Below, piece by piece: positions 45,635 through 55,788 of a stretch of DNA of 64,000 nucleotides (position 1 is the first letter of the stretch; every line of letters begins with the position of its first letter). Source of the DNA: Candidatus Propionivibrio dominans (GTDB taxonomy: Bacteria > Pseudomonadota > Gammaproteobacteria > Burkholderiales > Rhodocyclaceae); NCBI GenBank assembly GCA_016709335.1, contig JADJNC010000011.1:1-64000 (forward strand), read 5' to 3'. Both the position numbers and the translations under genes were made by a program. The notes below the pieces were generated by a model. That model was not told where the DNA came from. It was given only the letters and a program-made list of their open reading frames with translations, and searched no databases.

Positions 45635-46795
45635 TCAAAAGACGCCGAGCGCGTAGCGTACGAGCAGGTTCTTGACGAGCGGCAGGGCATTGGTCAGATT
45701 CATTCCGATGTTACGCAAGGGTTTTAACCCCGGAAGTTTCTCACGAAAAAGCCGGCGTAGTGTATGAGTTGTGTACTGAAGCAAGAGGGTTTCTTCGCGC
45801 CGTGCGCGCTGGTAGCGACGGAGCAGGCGTTCGCTGCCGATGTCCTGCCATTCGGGTGTTGCGGCAAGCAGTTCGGCGAGTACCCTGGCGTCCTGATAGC
45901 CGAGGTTGATGCCGTGGCCGGACAGCGGGTGAATGGCGTGCGCGGCGTCACCGATCAGCGCCAGCCGTGGTGCAACGGTTTGTGGCACACGCATCAGGCG
46001 CAGCGGGAAAGCGGCTGTCGCTGTCAGCGGCGTCAGTTTGCCGAGTTCGTAATTTCCCGCTTCGGCAATCCGGGTGCACAATTCATCCGGGGCGAGCGCC
46101 AGCAGTGATTCTGCGTGCGCATCGGGCGTCGACCAGACGATCGAGATACGATTCCCAGCCAGTGGTAGCCAGGCGAGGACGCCGTCGTCGCGGAACCACT
46201 GGCGAGCCGTGCCGCGATGCGGGTGTTCGCATTCGAAGTTGGCCACCAGCCCCATTTCGCCGTAGGGCGTGGTGATGGCCTGCAGGCCGCTGGCCTGGCG
46301 TACCCACGAGTCACGGCCATCGGCGCCGACCAGCAATTTTGTCGATAGCGTCTGGCCATCGGCCAACGTCAGTATGGCTGCTTCCTGGCCCATCTCGACA
46401 GCGTGCGGTGCGGCTGGACAAAACAGGGTGAGGTTGCTTTGCCGTTTGACGCTTTCCCACAGTTCGCAGGCCATCAGAGACGATTCAAGAATCCAGCCGA
46501 GTTCGGCAACACCCGTCCGGTAGGCCGAGAAATCGAGCTGTGCGCCGCCATCGCCGAGGATTTTCATGGCGTAGATGGGTGCGATGCGTTCGGCATCGAG
46601 GTGCTTCCAGGCGCCGATCTTCTGCAGGAAGTCGGCGTTGGCCGGGCTGATCGCATAAACGCGCGCATCCCAGCCTGTTGCCGGTGTCGGGGCGTGGCTT
46701 TCCACGAGGGCAATTTTCAGGCGCGTCTCGCGCAGGGCGCAGGCCAGCGCGAGCCCTGCCAGGCCCCCGCCAACAATGACAACATCAAATGGCAT
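45635..46795 (-). CDS. UbiH/UbiF-family FAD-dependent hydroxylase
   Basis: A 386-residue flavoprotein monooxygenase. The FAD motif is VIVGGGLAGLALACALRE, the DG-type motif is KLLVGADGRDSWVRQ, and the GD motif is LALIGDAAHAIHPLSGHGINLGYQD, whose GHGINLG tail is specific to the ubiquinone-type family. It likely hydroxylates a ubiquinone precursor ring; UbiH, UbiF and UbiI positions cannot be separated by sequence alone. Single gene. The stop lies about 120 bases before the dsbC start. Confidence 0.9.
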   Translation of the reverse strand: MPFDVVIVGGGLAGLALACALRETRLKIALVESHAPTPATGWDARVYAISPANADFLQKIGAWKHLDAERIAPIYAMKILGDGGAQLDFSAYRTGVAELGWILESSLMACELWESVKRQSNLTLFCPAAPHAVEMGQEAAILTLADGQTLSTKLLVGADGRDSWVRQASGLQAITTPYGEMGLVANFECEHPHRGTARQWFRDDGVLAWLPLAGNRISIVWSTPDAHAESLLALAPDELCTRIAEAGNYELGKLTPLTATAAFPLRLMRVPQTVAPRLALIGDAAHAIHPLSGHGINLGYQDARVLAELLAATPEWQDIGSERLLRRYQRARREETLLLQYTTHTLRRLFREKLPGLKPLRNIGMNLTNALPLVKNLLVRYALGVF

Positions 46796-46878
46796 CGAAA
46801 ATCTCCGTCAAGCCGCGATTGTGCACTGTCGCGCTGGCGTTTTACAAGCGCGGCAGAGCGTGTTAGAAGGTGCTGGCC

Positions 46879-47223
46879 ATGAAATCAAGTGATGAATTCC
46901 TTGCCCGCCGCTACTTCCCGGCCATCCTCTGCGTCGAGTGTGATTCGCCGATCGATGCGCTGGTTGCACTTTGCATACCGCGCGAAGAGGCGATGGATCT
47001 GGTTGCTGCGAGCTGGCGCAGCGAAGAATTACACTGCATTTTGGCGACCGTCGATGGCGGTCGATGCGTCGCGGCGCTGCGCACCGCGGAAGGACGATGG
47101 GCCGCGTGCAATGCTTTTCCTGAACCCTGTTATACGACGCGTCGCGAGGCCGAGCGCCAATTGCAGAAGCTGCTCAGGCGAGGCCGGCGCGGCTATGTGG
47201 GCGAGCTGGCCGGTGGCGTTTAG
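46879..47223 (+). CDS. Hypothetical protein
   Basis: 114 residues, start ATG 46879 with AAGGTG upstream. Two N-terminal cysteines (ILCVECDSPIDALVALC), then EEAMDLVAASWRSEELHC, a short beta segment (CVAALRTAEGRWAACNAFPE) and a basic C-terminus (LLRRGRRGYVGEL). Neither a signal nor a membrane segment is seen. Family not recognised. A single gene divergent from the UbiH-type gene. Confidence 0.6.
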   Translation: MKSSDEFLARRYFPAILCVECDSPIDALVALCIPREEAMDLVAASWRSEELHCILATVDGGRCVAALRTAEGRWAACNAFPEPCYTTRREAERQLQKLLRRGRRGYVGELAGGV

Positions 47224-47328
47224 CGAGCCCGACTCCATGCCGCTTCGGCCAATGCCGGGTAGCGTCGGGCCTCCGGCTTGCGTGCTCGCGCGTGGGGCCT
47301 GTAATCTGACACATTTTCGGATTCTTGA

Positions 47329-47792
47329 ATGAACGAGATGGGCACTGATGTAGAGATTCAGTCGCTGCTGCAAGAACTTTTCCGTTCCCAGCGTTACGCC
47401 GTCATGGCAACCAATGAGCACGAACAACCTTTCACCAGCCTGATGGCCTTCGCCGCCACAAATGACCTGCGGCAACTCGTGGTGCTCACCGAGCGCGGGC
47501 TACGCGCAAGTTCGCCAACCTCAAGGCCAACTCCCAGGTTGCCCTGCTGATCGACAATCGCGAGAACAAGGGGTCGGATACTCAGGATTCGGTGGCGGTA
47601 ACGGCGATCGGGGAAGCGGAGGAGGCAGATGCCGAGGCCGGTGCTCTCCTGCTCGACCTGTATCTTGCCCGCCACCCCTATCTGGCCGAGTTTGCCGCCT
47701 CTCCCTCCTGCGCCATCGTTCGCGTGAAGATCAATTCTTACCTGCTGGTTTCACGCTTCCAGAAGGTACTTGAATGGCGTATTCGTTGCTAG
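47329..47792 (+). CDS. Pyridoxamine 5'-phosphate oxidase-family protein (one frameshift)
   Basis: About 154 residues when corrected. The flavin-binding split-barrel start is EIQSLLQELFRSQRYAVMAT, then EQPFTSLMAFAA and LRQLVVLTER. At 47497-47499 GGG probably should be GGGG; the frame then continues ATRKFANLKANSQVALLIDN to SYLLVSRFQKVLEW. The family binds FMN or heme; this one is closer to the stand-alone flavin or heme-handling group than to PdxH itself. It reads toward mraZ, with nearly 500 bases between. Confidence 0.82.
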
Positions 47793-48187
47793 CAGCCTGT
47801 CGGACTTGATGGGTCGAAGCGAGGGGAGACGGCGCAGTTTTCACGGATTTCAAGCGTTGTTCTTTCGCGCAGAAATACGAGACTTCACTTGCAGGACTTG
47901 GTCAGTCCGACGGGCTCTAGCCTAATAAACGCCGAAATTCCTCAGTTTCACTGGCGCGACGCCATTTTCCTTGATGTTTCTGCTGTGCCCTGGGCATTTC
48001 ACCTGGGGTGGGTTCCCTTGCGCGAAAAAAATTGGCCTCATTTTTGCCCGTTCGGCCTGATCTCGTAATAAATCACTTTAAGTTACTTATTCTTAGCATT
48101 GTTTTATATAGGAAATATAATAAAAATATTTTCTACAAAATGTAGCTTAAGTCCTTGTAGTCATTGAAAAAAACTGCAAAAAATCGC

Positions 48188-48216
48188 TTGCATTGCCCAA
48201 TTCTTTGTCTTAAAGT
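48188..48216 (+). promoter_or_regulatory. Probable mraZ promoter
   Basis: TTGCAT at 48188-48193, 17 bases of spacer, TAAAGT at 48211-48216. Upstream sequence is A/T-rich. Placed directly before the operator repeats. Likely drives the whole dcw cluster. Confidence 0.6.
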
Positions 48217-48250
48217 GGGGTCTTGTGGTGAAAAGTGGGTAATCGGGGAG
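48216..48250 (+). promoter_or_regulatory. MraZ operator (four TGGGN-like repeats at 10-base spacing)
   Basis: TGGGG at 48216, TGGTG at 48226, TGGGT at 48236 and GGGAG at 48246: a repeat every ten bases, the arrangement known for MraZ binding sites. It lies just downstream of the -10, so MraZ binding would block its own promoter. Confidence 0.75.
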
Positions 48251-48282
48251 ATTGCCGGACAATTCAGCAAGGAGGAGGGGTG

Positions 48283-48729
48283 ATGTTCCAGGGTGCAGCG
48301 GCGCTAAGTCTCGATGCCAAAGGTCGGCTCGCCATTCCGGCGCGTCACCGGGAGGCGCTCGTGGCGGCATCCGGCGGTCAACTGGTATTGACGGCACACC
48401 CGCATCGCTGCCTCCTGCTTTATCCCGCAACGGCCTGGGAACCGATTCGTGACAAGGTTCTCGCCGCTTCAAGCCTGAATCAGCAAGCCGCTGCCATCAA
48501 ACGCCTGCTCGTCGGTAACGCGCGCGAAGAAGCCATGGATTCAGCCGGTCGCTTGCTGGTTGCTCCCGAGCTGCGCCAGTTTGCACAGTTTGAAAAGCAG
48601 GTCTGGCTGGTCGGTCAGGGCACACATTTCGAAATCTGGTCGGATGCCGGCTGGCAGCAGCAGCAGGAAGTTTTCTTTGCCATGGGCGATCAGGTGCTGC
48701 CACCCGGTCTTGAGGATCTGGCGCTGTGA
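48283..48729 (+). CDS. mraZ: Transcriptional regulator MraZ
   Basis: A 148-residue double AbrB-type DNA-binding protein that represses the dcw operon. The first half opens [21 protein letters not shown], and the second repeats the pattern as [19 protein letters not shown]. The start at 48283 follows a GGAGGAGGGG ribosome site. It overlaps rsmH by four bases (GTGA). Autoregulation through the repeats at 48216-48250 is expected. Confidence 0.95.
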   Translation: MFQGAAALSLDAKGRLAIPARHREALVAASGGQLVLTAHPHRCLLLYPATAWEPIRDKVLAASSLNQQAAAIKRLLVGNAREEAMDSAGRLLVAPELRQFAQFEKQVWLVGQGTHFEIWSDAGWQQQQEVFFAMGDQVLPPGLEDLAL

Positions 48730-49694
48730 GCCTTGTCTCGCCGCATCAGACGGTGATGCTGCAGGAGGCGGTCGAGGCACTGGAAGTAAAACCCTCCGGC
48801 ACTTATGTCGATGGCACTTTCGGCTACGGTGGACATAGCCGCGCAATACTTGAACGACTTGGCCCGAACGGCCGGCTTCTGGCTCTGGATCGCGACCCGC
48901 AGGCGGTAGCAGCGGCGGCGGCAATCAACGATCAACGATTGACCATGGTGCACCAAAGTTTCGGCGATCTCGCCGTGGTGGTGCGGCAGGCGGGGATTGA
49001 TGCTGTGGATGGGGTGCTTCTGGATATCGGAGTGTCGTCGCCGCAGCTCGATGAGGGGGGGCGGGGCTTCAGCTTTCGCTTCGACGCGCCACTCGACATG
49101 CGGATGGATACCACGCAGGGCGAGACGGCGGCAGCCTTTCTGGCGCTTGCCGGAATAAAGGAAATCACGGAGGTCATTAGAAACTATGGCGAAGAACGGT
49201 TTGCTTTCCAGATTGCAAAGAAGATTGTGGCTGCTCGGAGCGAGCGGCCTGTTGCAACCACGGGCCAACTCGCCGCGCTTGTACGCGAGGCCGTGCGGAC
49301 CCGCGAGCCCGGCCAGGATCCGGCGACGCGTACCTTTCAGGCTTTACGGATTTACGTCAATCAAGAGCTCGAGCAACTGGCGCTAGTTCTGCCGCAGGCG
49401 ATGGATATTCTGAAGTGCGGCGGGCGGCTGGTGGTCATCAGCTTTCATTCGCTCGAAGATCGAATCGTCAAGCGCTTCATGCGCGCGCAGGCTTCGCCGG
49501 ATAACTTGCCGAAGAATCTCCCCTTGCGTTCAGTCGATCTTCCATCGCCCAGACTGCGTCTGGTTGGCAAGCCGGTCAAGGCGGGCGCGGCGGAGATTGC
49601 CGCCAATCCGAGGGCGCGCAGCGCGGTGATGCGAGTAGCTGAAAAACTCGTTGGACGGCTGGTCACGAATAATCTGGCTGGAGGGTACGCCTGA
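48726..49694 (+). CDS. rsmH: 16S rRNA m4C1402 methyltransferase RsmH
   Basis: A 322-residue SAM-dependent methyltransferase (formerly MraW). The SAM-binding loop is [14 protein letters not shown], followed by [20 protein letters not shown] and the specific [11 protein letters not shown] motif. GTG start overlapping the mraZ stop. It methylates C1402 in the small-subunit rRNA. Normal length and complete. Confidence 0.95.
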   Translation: MSLVSPHQTVMLQEAVEALEVKPSGTYVDGTFGYGGHSRAILERLGPNGRLLALDRDPQAVAAAAAINDQRLTMVHQSFGDLAVVVRQAGIDAVDGVLLDIGVSSPQLDEGGRGFSFRFDAPLDMRMDTTQGETAAAFLALAGIKEITEVIRNYGEERFAFQIAKKIVAARSERPVATTGQLAALVREAVRTREPGQDPATRTFQALRIYVNQELEQLALVLPQAMDILKCGGRLVVISFHSLEDRIVKRFMRAQASPDNLPKNLPLRSVDLPSPRLRLVGKPVKAGAAEIAANPRARSAVMRVAEKLVGRLVTNNLAGGYA

Positions 49695-49695
49695 A

Positions 49696-50019
49696 ATGGT
49701 TCGCCTCAATATCCTTCTGCTGCTCGCGGCTGTGCTCTGTGCGCTGAGCGTGGTGACCTCGCAACACAAGGCGCGCAAGCTCTTCCAGGCGCTGGAGAGC
49801 GAACAGGAGCGTAGCAAACAGCTCGAGGTTGAATTCGGCCAGTTGCAACTGGAGTTGTCGACCTGGGCAACGTCGCCGCGCATCGAGAAAATCGCACGCG
49901 ACAAGCTCAGGATGAAAACGCCTGAGGCCGCAAAAATAATCACCGTCAGTCCTGAAGACTTGCCGCGCAGGGCAGGCGAAGCGGGCCCCGGAAAACAGGG
50001 CGGGGAGGTGTCGCGATGA
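49696..50019 (+). CDS. ftsL: Cell division protein FtsL
   Basis: 107 residues with a single membrane helix (LNILLLLAAVLCALSVVTSQ) and a coiled-coil (KLFQALESEQERSKQLEVEF). The typical SPRIEKIARDKLRMKTP motif follows. FtsL bridges FtsQ and FtsB in the divisome. One base separates the rsmH stop from the ATG. It overlaps ftsI by four bases. Confidence 0.92.
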   Translation: MVRLNILLLLAAVLCALSVVTSQHKARKLFQALESEQERSKQLEVEFGQLQLELSTWATSPRIEKIARDKLRMKTPEAAKIITVSPEDLPRRAGEAGPGKQGGEVSR

Positions 50020-51803
50020 TGCGCTTCAGGGGTGCGCGGGCACACCGGTTTGCTGAAAGTCCGCTGCTCAAGCTGCGTTTACCGGCCTGGCGTTCGCGCC
50101 TGATGGCCTTGCTTATTCTCTCCTGCTTTGCCGTGCTGATCGGCCGATCATTCTATCTGCAAGTACTGCATAACGATTTCCTGCAAGAGAAGGGTGAATC
50201 GCGCTACCGGCGCGATCTTGAAATTTCTGCCTCGCGCGGTCGCATCGCCGACCGCAACGGCGAGGTGCTGGCGATCTCGACGCCGATGAAATCGGTGTGG
50301 GCGATTCCCGCTGATGCCCGTCTCACGCCGGAACAGGGCAAACAGCTTGCCGGGCTGCTGGAAATGGACGTCAAGGAGTTGTCGCGAAAATTGGCCAGCG
50401 ACAAGACCTTCGTGTTTTTGCAGCGCCAGTTGCCGCCAGATGTAGGCGAGAAGGTCGCTGCACTGAAGCTGCCCGGGATCGGGCTGAACAAGGAGTACCG
50501 CCGTTTTTATCCGAGCGGAGAGATGACCGCGCATATCGTCGGTTTTACCGGCGTTGACGACAAGGGGCTTGAAGGTGTTGAACTGGCCTACCAGAGCCAG
50601 TTGCTGGGGCATCCGGGAAGTCGCAGCGTGATCAAGGACCGGCGCGGCCAGATCGTCGAGGACGTGGGTTCGATCAAGTCGCCACAGGACGGCAAGGACA
50701 TCCGCCTGGCGCTCGACTCCAAGATTCAATATCTTGCTTACAGCTACTTGAAGCAGGCGATCATTGACAACAAGGCCAAGGCGGGCGGTGCTGTGGTCGT
50801 GGATGCCAAGAGTGGCGAAATTCTTGCCTTGGCCAACTGGCCAACGTATAACCCGAACAATCGCGAGCACCTGTCGGGAGGACAACTGCGTAATCGCGCC
50901 GTGACCGATACCTTCGAGCCCGGTTCAACACTGAAGCCATTCACCATTGCCCAGGCGCTGGAAAGCGGCAAGGTGCGCTTCGATACGATCATCAACTGCG
51001 CACCAGGCAAGTTGACGATCGGCAGTGCGACAATTTCGGACGCGCATCCGCACGGCGCGCTGACCGTGGCGCAGGTGATCCAGAAGTCGTCCAACGTCGG
51101 CGCGGCGAAAATCGCCGGCATGCTGACCTCGCAGCAAATGTGGGACATGTTCGATGCCGCCGGATTCGGCCAGGTATCGCGCCTTGGTTTTCCAGGCGAA
51201 GTCAGTGGTCGCTTGCGTCCGTGGAAGACTTGGCGCCCGATCGAACAGGCGACCATGTCCTATGGCCATGGCATTTCGGTTTCCCTGATGCAACTGGCGC
51301 GTGCCTACTCGGTGTTCGCGCGAGAAGGCGACATGATTCCGCTGACGCTGACCAAACAGGATTCGCTGCCCCTGGGCAGCGTCCCGGTATTCAGCCAGCA
51401 AACGGCGCGTGAAGTGCGCGCCATGCTGGAGATGGCCGTCCAGCCCGGCGGTACCGCACCGAAGGCGCAAATTCCGGGCTACCGCGTGGCCGGCAAGACG
51501 GGTACGGCGCACAAGCTGGAGGGCGGTCAATACGCCAACAAATATGTTTCGTCTTTCGTCGGTTTCGCACCGGCGTCGGATCCGCGCCTGATCGTTGCCA
51601 TCATGATCGACGAGCCGAGCGGCGGCAAGCACTACGGTGGCGATGTCGCCGGTCCGGTGTTTGCCGGCGTCATGGGTGGCGCGCTGCGTACTCTCGGCAT
51701 AGCGCCCGATGCCCCGCTGCGCGCCGAAGGAAAGAGCCTTGGAGTGCAGGTTGCACAGAGTGGCAACGCCACGAAAGCTTTGCCTGCCAAGGAGAAACTG
51801 TGA
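50016..51803 (+). CDS. ftsI: Penicillin-binding protein 3, FtsI
   Basis: A 595-residue septal transpeptidase. One membrane anchor (LMALLILSCFAVLIGRSFYL), then the pedestal domain and the transpeptidase domain. The active-site motifs are STLKPF (nucleophilic Ser), SSNVG and KTGTAHK. Start ATG 50016 overlaps the ftsL stop and the stop overlaps murE. Complete and of normal length. Confidence 0.96.
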   Translation: MMRFRGARAHRFAESPLLKLRLPAWRSRLMALLILSCFAVLIGRSFYLQVLHNDFLQEKGESRYRRDLEISASRGRIADRNGEVLAISTPMKSVWAIPADARLTPEQGKQLAGLLEMDVKELSRKLASDKTFVFLQRQLPPDVGEKVAALKLPGIGLNKEYRRFYPSGEMTAHIVGFTGVDDKGLEGVELAYQSQLLGHPGSRSVIKDRRGQIVEDVGSIKSPQDGKDIRLALDSKIQYLAYSYLKQAIIDNKAKAGGAVVVDAKSGEILALANWPTYNPNNREHLSGGQLRNRAVTDTFEPGSTLKPFTIAQALESGKVRFDTIINCAPGKLTIGSATISDAHPHGALTVAQVIQKSSNVGAAKIAGMLTSQQMWDMFDAAGFGQVSRLGFPGEVSGRLRPWKTWRPIEQATMSYGHGISVSLMQLARAYSVFAREGDMIPLTLTKQDSLPLGSVPVFSQQTAREVRAMLEMAVQPGGTAPKAQIPGYRVAGKTGTAHKLEGGQYANKYVSSFVGFAPASDPRLIVAIMIDEPSGGKHYGGDVAGPVFAGVMGGALRTLGIAPDAPLRAEGKSLGVQVAQSGNATKALPAKEKL

Positions 51804-53320
51804 GCAGCCTGGCCACGTCTTCGCTCGTCGGATCTCCGGACGCCGTCATCCGGCATCTGGCCGAGATGGGCGTGCAGCCTGGCGGGGTCGCTGAAGACAG
51901 TCGTCAGGTTCGCCCCGGCGATCTGTTTGTCGCCTATCCCGGCGATCTGGCCGACGGGCGCCGCTACATCGCCGACGCCATTGCGCGTGGTGCCTGTGCG
52001 GTGTTGTGGGAAGCAGAAGGCGACTTCGTCTGGAACCCCGACTGGAAGATCGCCAATCTGCCAGCCACCCGCCTGCGTACGCTTGCCGGCCCGCTGGCAC
52101 ATGCCCTGTTCGGTCGGCCAAGTGAGCGGCTGTCGCTGATTGCGATCACCGGCACCAACGGAAAAACCACTATCAGCCAGTGGATCGCTCATGCGCATCC
52201 GCGTCCTTGCGCGATCATCGGTACGCTCGGCGCCGGTTTTCCGGATAACCTGCTAGAAACCGGATTCACCACGCCCGAAGCGGCGACCCTGACGCGCTTT
52301 CTTGCCGAATTCGCCGCCGCCGACGCACAGGCCTGTGCGCTGGAAGCCAGTTCGATCGGTATTGAAGAAGGGCGCCTCGACGGTGCGCGGATCGATGTGG
52401 CGGTGTTTACCAATCTGACGCGCGACCATCTCGACTACCACGGCACGATGGAGAGTTATGCGGCGGCCAAGGCCAGGCTGTTCTCTTGGCCACGTCTACG
52501 CCTGGCGGTAATCAATCTCGATGACCCCTTTGGTCAGGAACTGGCCGGGCAGAGCACGGCAACCCGGATCCTCGGCTACACCCAGAGCGATACGCCCGGC
52601 GAGTGCCAGGGCGTGATCCGCGCCGAGCATGTCGAGGAAACCATTCACGGGCTGCGTTTCAGTCTCTGTGCGCCGAATGGGCGGGCGCGGGTCGAGAGCG
52701 GATTGCTCGGACGCTATAACGTATCCAATTTGCTGGCCGTTGCTGCCGTGTTGATCGACGCCGGCTTGACGCCGGAAGACGTTGCCGCCCGCATTGCAAA
52801 ACTTTCTTCGCCGCCCGGTCGGCTGGAAAAAGTCGGGGGGCAAGGCGAGCAATCCCTTGAGCGGGACAACGAGCCGATGATCATCGTTGACTATGCGCAC
52901 ACGCCCGATGCACTGGAGCGCGCCTTGCGTGCGCTGCGCCCGGTGGCCAGGGCACGTGGCGCCGGTCTGGTCGCCATTTTTGGCTGCGGTGGCGATCGCG
53001 ATCGCGGCAAGCGTCCGCTGATGGGCAAAATCGCTGCGCAACTGGCTGACCGTGTCGTGCTGACCAGCGATAACCCGCGCAGTGAACAGCCTTCGGCCAT
53101 TATTGACGAAATCCGGACAGCGGCCCCGCGCGCCGAGCTCATTGTCGATCGCGCTCAGGCCATTCGACAGACGATTCTGGCGGCGCATCCGGCCGATGTG
53201 ATCCTGCTTGCCGGCAAGGGACATGAGACCTACCAGGAAATCGCCGGCGTGCGCTGCGCCTTCTCGGATATTGCCGAGGCCAATGCTGCACTTGCTGCCC
53301 GTCTGGAGAGTCGCCCATGA
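51800..53320 (+). CDS. murE: UDP-MurNAc-tripeptide ligase MurE
   Basis: A 506-residue ATP-dependent ligase. P-loop GTNGKTT, then GFTTPEAATLTRFLAEF and DHLDYHG. The motif DNPR (in TSDNPRSEQP) marks the meso-diaminopimelate-adding form, expected in Gram-negative bacteria. GTG start overlapping ftsI (GTGA) and overlapping murF at the end (ATGA). Confidence 0.95.
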   Translation: MSSLATSSLVGSPDAVIRHLAEMGVQPGGVAEDSRQVRPGDLFVAYPGDLADGRRYIADAIARGACAVLWEAEGDFVWNPDWKIANLPATRLRTLAGPLAHALFGRPSERLSLIAITGTNGKTTISQWIAHAHPRPCAIIGTLGAGFPDNLLETGFTTPEAATLTRFLAEFAAADAQACALEASSIGIEEGRLDGARIDVAVFTNLTRDHLDYHGTMESYAAAKARLFSWPRLRLAVINLDDPFGQELAGQSTATRILGYTQSDTPGECQGVIRAEHVEETIHGLRFSLCAPNGRARVESGLLGRYNVSNLLAVAAVLIDAGLTPEDVAARIAKLSSPPGRLEKVGGQGEQSLERDNEPMIIVDYAHTPDALERALRALRPVARARGAGLVAIFGCGGDRDRGKRPLMGKIAAQLADRVVLTSDNPRSEQPSAIIDEIRTAAPRAELIVDRAQAIRQTILAAHPADVILLAGKGHETYQEIAGVRCAFSDIAEANAALAARLESRP

Positions 53321-54699
53321 GCATGATGATGGATCTCGCAGCCGCCGCAAAAGCGATCAACGGCACCTTGATGGGCGATAACGTATCTTTTTCCGAGGTC
53401 TCGACCGACAGCCGGAAGCTCACTGGCGGAGAACTGTTTGTTGCCCTGCGTGGCGATAACTTCGATGGTCATGAATTCGTCGCCGCCGCCAAGGCGCGTG
53501 GTGCCGCCGCCGCCGTGGTCGACTCGCATGCGCTGGAGAAGTTTGAGCCAATCGGTCTGCCTTTGCTTGTTGTGGCCAATACCCGTCTGGCACTCGGTGT
53601 GCTGGCGGCGCACTGGCGCGCCCGCTTCTCGCTACCGCTGATTGCGGTGACCGGCAGCAATGGCAAGACGACGACCAAGGAAATGATCGCCAGCATTCTG
53701 AAAGTAACATTCGGCGATGCTGTTCTCGTTACCCAGGGCAACCTCAATAATGATATTGGACTACCGCTGACGCTGCTCAGACTGAATGCCGGTCACCGTG
53801 CGGCGATCATCGAGATGGGGATGAATCATCCGGGGGAGATTGCCTATCTCTCCAGTATCGCCCGGCCAACGGTGGCTCTGGTGACCAACGCCCAGCGCGC
53901 ACATCTGGCTGGGATGGGCTCGATCGAGGCCATTGCCGCTGAAAAAGGCAGCATCTATGAAGGCTTGAGCGATGCCGGCGTGGCAGTAATCAACGCCGAC
54001 GACTTCTGGTACGACCTGTGGCGTGCGCAGAGCAGCGGTAAACGGGTGCGGGACTTTTCCTGCGAGCGAGCGGCGGATGTTGGCGGGCACTACCAGGTGC
54101 GCGGGCTGGAAAATCATCTGACCATTACGGCGCAGGGCGAACAGATCGAAGTCGCGCTGGCCTTGCCGGGAGCGCATAACGCGCGCAATGCCCTGGCTGC
54201 GGCCACCGCTGCGCTGGCGGCCGGGATTCCGCTGGCGGACGTACGCGAAGGCCTGAGCGCTTTCCGCGGGATCAAGGGCCGCCTGCAGCGGCGTGACGGA
54301 CTGAATGGCTCGATCGTGCTCGACGATACCTATAACGCCAATCCGGATTCGGTGCGTGCCGGGATCGATGTGCTGGCGGCAACCGTTGGCAAAAAGATTC
54401 TTGTCCTGGGCGATATGGGCGAAATCGGCGACATGACCGGTCAGTTCCACGACGAGGTAGGCGGCTACGCCAAAAGCCAGGGCGTTGACCGGCTGCTGGC
54501 TCTGGGTGATTCGAGCGCACTGGCCGCACACAATTTCGGTGCGGGCGGGCGGCACTTCAAGAAGATCGAAGATCTGATCGGGAGCCTGATCGGCGAGCTG
54601 ACTCCGGAAACGACTGTTCTCATCAAGGGTTCGCGTTTCATGCGCATGGAACGGGTATCCGATGCCGTCATTGCACAGCAGGCAGAAGGAGATCACTGA
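53317..54699 (+). CDS. murF: UDP-MurNAc-tripeptide:D-Ala-D-Ala ligase MurF
   Basis: A 460-residue Mur ligase. It adds D-Ala-D-Ala to the UDP-MurNAc tripeptide. P-loop [23 protein letters not shown] and the C-terminal [12 protein letters not shown] segment typical of MurF. Start overlaps murE; the stop overlaps the mraY start by one base. Confidence 0.95.
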   Translation: MSMMMDLAAAAKAINGTLMGDNVSFSEVSTDSRKLTGGELFVALRGDNFDGHEFVAAAKARGAAAAVVDSHALEKFEPIGLPLLVVANTRLALGVLAAHWRARFSLPLIAVTGSNGKTTTKEMIASILKVTFGDAVLVTQGNLNNDIGLPLTLLRLNAGHRAAIIEMGMNHPGEIAYLSSIARPTVALVTNAQRAHLAGMGSIEAIAAEKGSIYEGLSDAGVAVINADDFWYDLWRAQSSGKRVRDFSCERAADVGGHYQVRGLENHLTITAQGEQIEVALALPGAHNARNALAAATAALAAGIPLADVREGLSAFRGIKGRLQRRDGLNGSIVLDDTYNANPDSVRAGIDVLAATVGKKILVLGDMGEIGDMTGQFHDEVGGYAKSQGVDRLLALGDSSALAAHNFGAGGRHFKKIEDLIGSLIGELTPETTVLIKGSRFMRMERVSDAVIAQQAEGDH

Positions 54700-55787
54700 T
54701 GTTGTTGATGCTGGCACAGTGGCTGGGGCAGGACATACGCGGATTCAACGTGTTCGGCTACATCACCTTGCGCACGGTACTGGCGGCGATGACGGCGCTG
54801 ATCATTTCTTTCATGGCCGGACCGCGCGTGATCCGCTGGCTGGCCGCCAAGAAGATCGGTCAGGCCGTTCGCCAGGATGGTCCGCAGACGCACATCGTCA
54901 AGACCGGTACGCCGACCATGGGCGGCGTGCTGATCCTGATCGCCATTGCAATTACGACGCTGCTGTGGGGCGATCTTGCCAACCGTTATGTTTGGGTCGT
55001 GCTGATCGTCACGCTGGGCTTCGGGGCCATCGGCTGGTATGACGACTGGAGAAAAGTGGTTCACCGCGATCCGAAGGGGCTGGCCAGTCGCTGGAAGTAC
55101 TTCTGGCAATCGGTACTCGGGTTGGCGGTGGCGGTCTATCTGTCCTTTTCCTCGACGGTTCCGGCGCAGATGGAATTGATCGTCCCCTTCTTCAAGACCG
55201 TCGCCTATCCGCTCGGCATCATCGGCTTCATCACGCTGACCTACCTGGTCATCGTCGGCACCAGCAACGCGGTTAACCTGACCGACGGCCTCGACGGGCT
55301 GGCCATCATGCCGACGGTGATGATCGCTGCCGCGCTGGCCATCTTTGCCTATGTTGCCGGTAGTTCGGTTTTCGCGAAATATCTGCTCATGCCCTACATC
55401 CCGGGTGCCGGTGAACTGGCCATTTTCCTCGGGGCGATGGCCGGCGCCGGGCTGGGTTTCCTGTGGTTCAACGCTTATCCCGCTGAAGTATTCATGGGCG
55501 ACGTTGGCGCACTGGCGCTGGGGGGAGCGCTCGGCACGGTGGCGGTGATCGTGCGTCAGGAAATCGTTCTCGCCGTCATGGGTGGTGTGTTTGTCGCCGA
55601 AACCCTGTCAGTGGCGGCACAGGTTCTCTACTTCAAGTATACCGGCGGCAAGCGGATTTTCCGCATGGCACCGCTGCATCACCACTACGAACTTGGCGGC
55701 TGGAAAGAGACCCAGGTTGTCGTCCGCTTCTGGATCATCACCATCATGCTGGTGCTGATCGGTCTTTCAACGCTGAAGATCCGCTGA
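54699..55787 (+). CDS. mraY: Phospho-MurNAc-pentapeptide transferase MraY
   Basis: A 362-residue enzyme with ten membrane helices that makes lipid I on the inner face of the membrane. Motifs: [20 protein letters not shown] (with the catalytic Asp pair), [13 protein letters not shown] and [15 protein letters not shown]. Complete. Followed by murD after one base. Confidence 0.96.
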   Translation: MLLMLAQWLGQDIRGFNVFGYITLRTVLAAMTALIISFMAGPRVIRWLAAKKIGQAVRQDGPQTHIVKTGTPTMGGVLILIAIAITTLLWGDLANRYVWVVLIVTLGFGAIGWYDDWRKVVHRDPKGLASRWKYFWQSVLGLAVAVYLSFSSTVPAQMELIVPFFKTVAYPLGIIGFITLTYLVIVGTSNAVNLTDGLDGLAIMPTVMIAAALAIFAYVAGSSVFAKYLLMPYIPGAGELAIFLGAMAGAGLGFLWFNAYPAEVFMGDVGALALGGALGTVAVIVRQEIVLAVMGGVFVAETLSVAAQVLYFKYTGGKRIFRMAPLHHHYELGGWKETQVVVRFWIITIMLVLIGLSTLKIR

Positions 55788-55788
55788 C

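Larger units (their letters stand above)
47793..48282. other. Promoter region of the dcw cluster
   Basis: About 490 bases. The left part shows no gene. From about 48060 it becomes AT-rich, which would help a strong promoter, and ends in the mraZ promoter and the MraZ-type operator. Confidence 0.7.
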
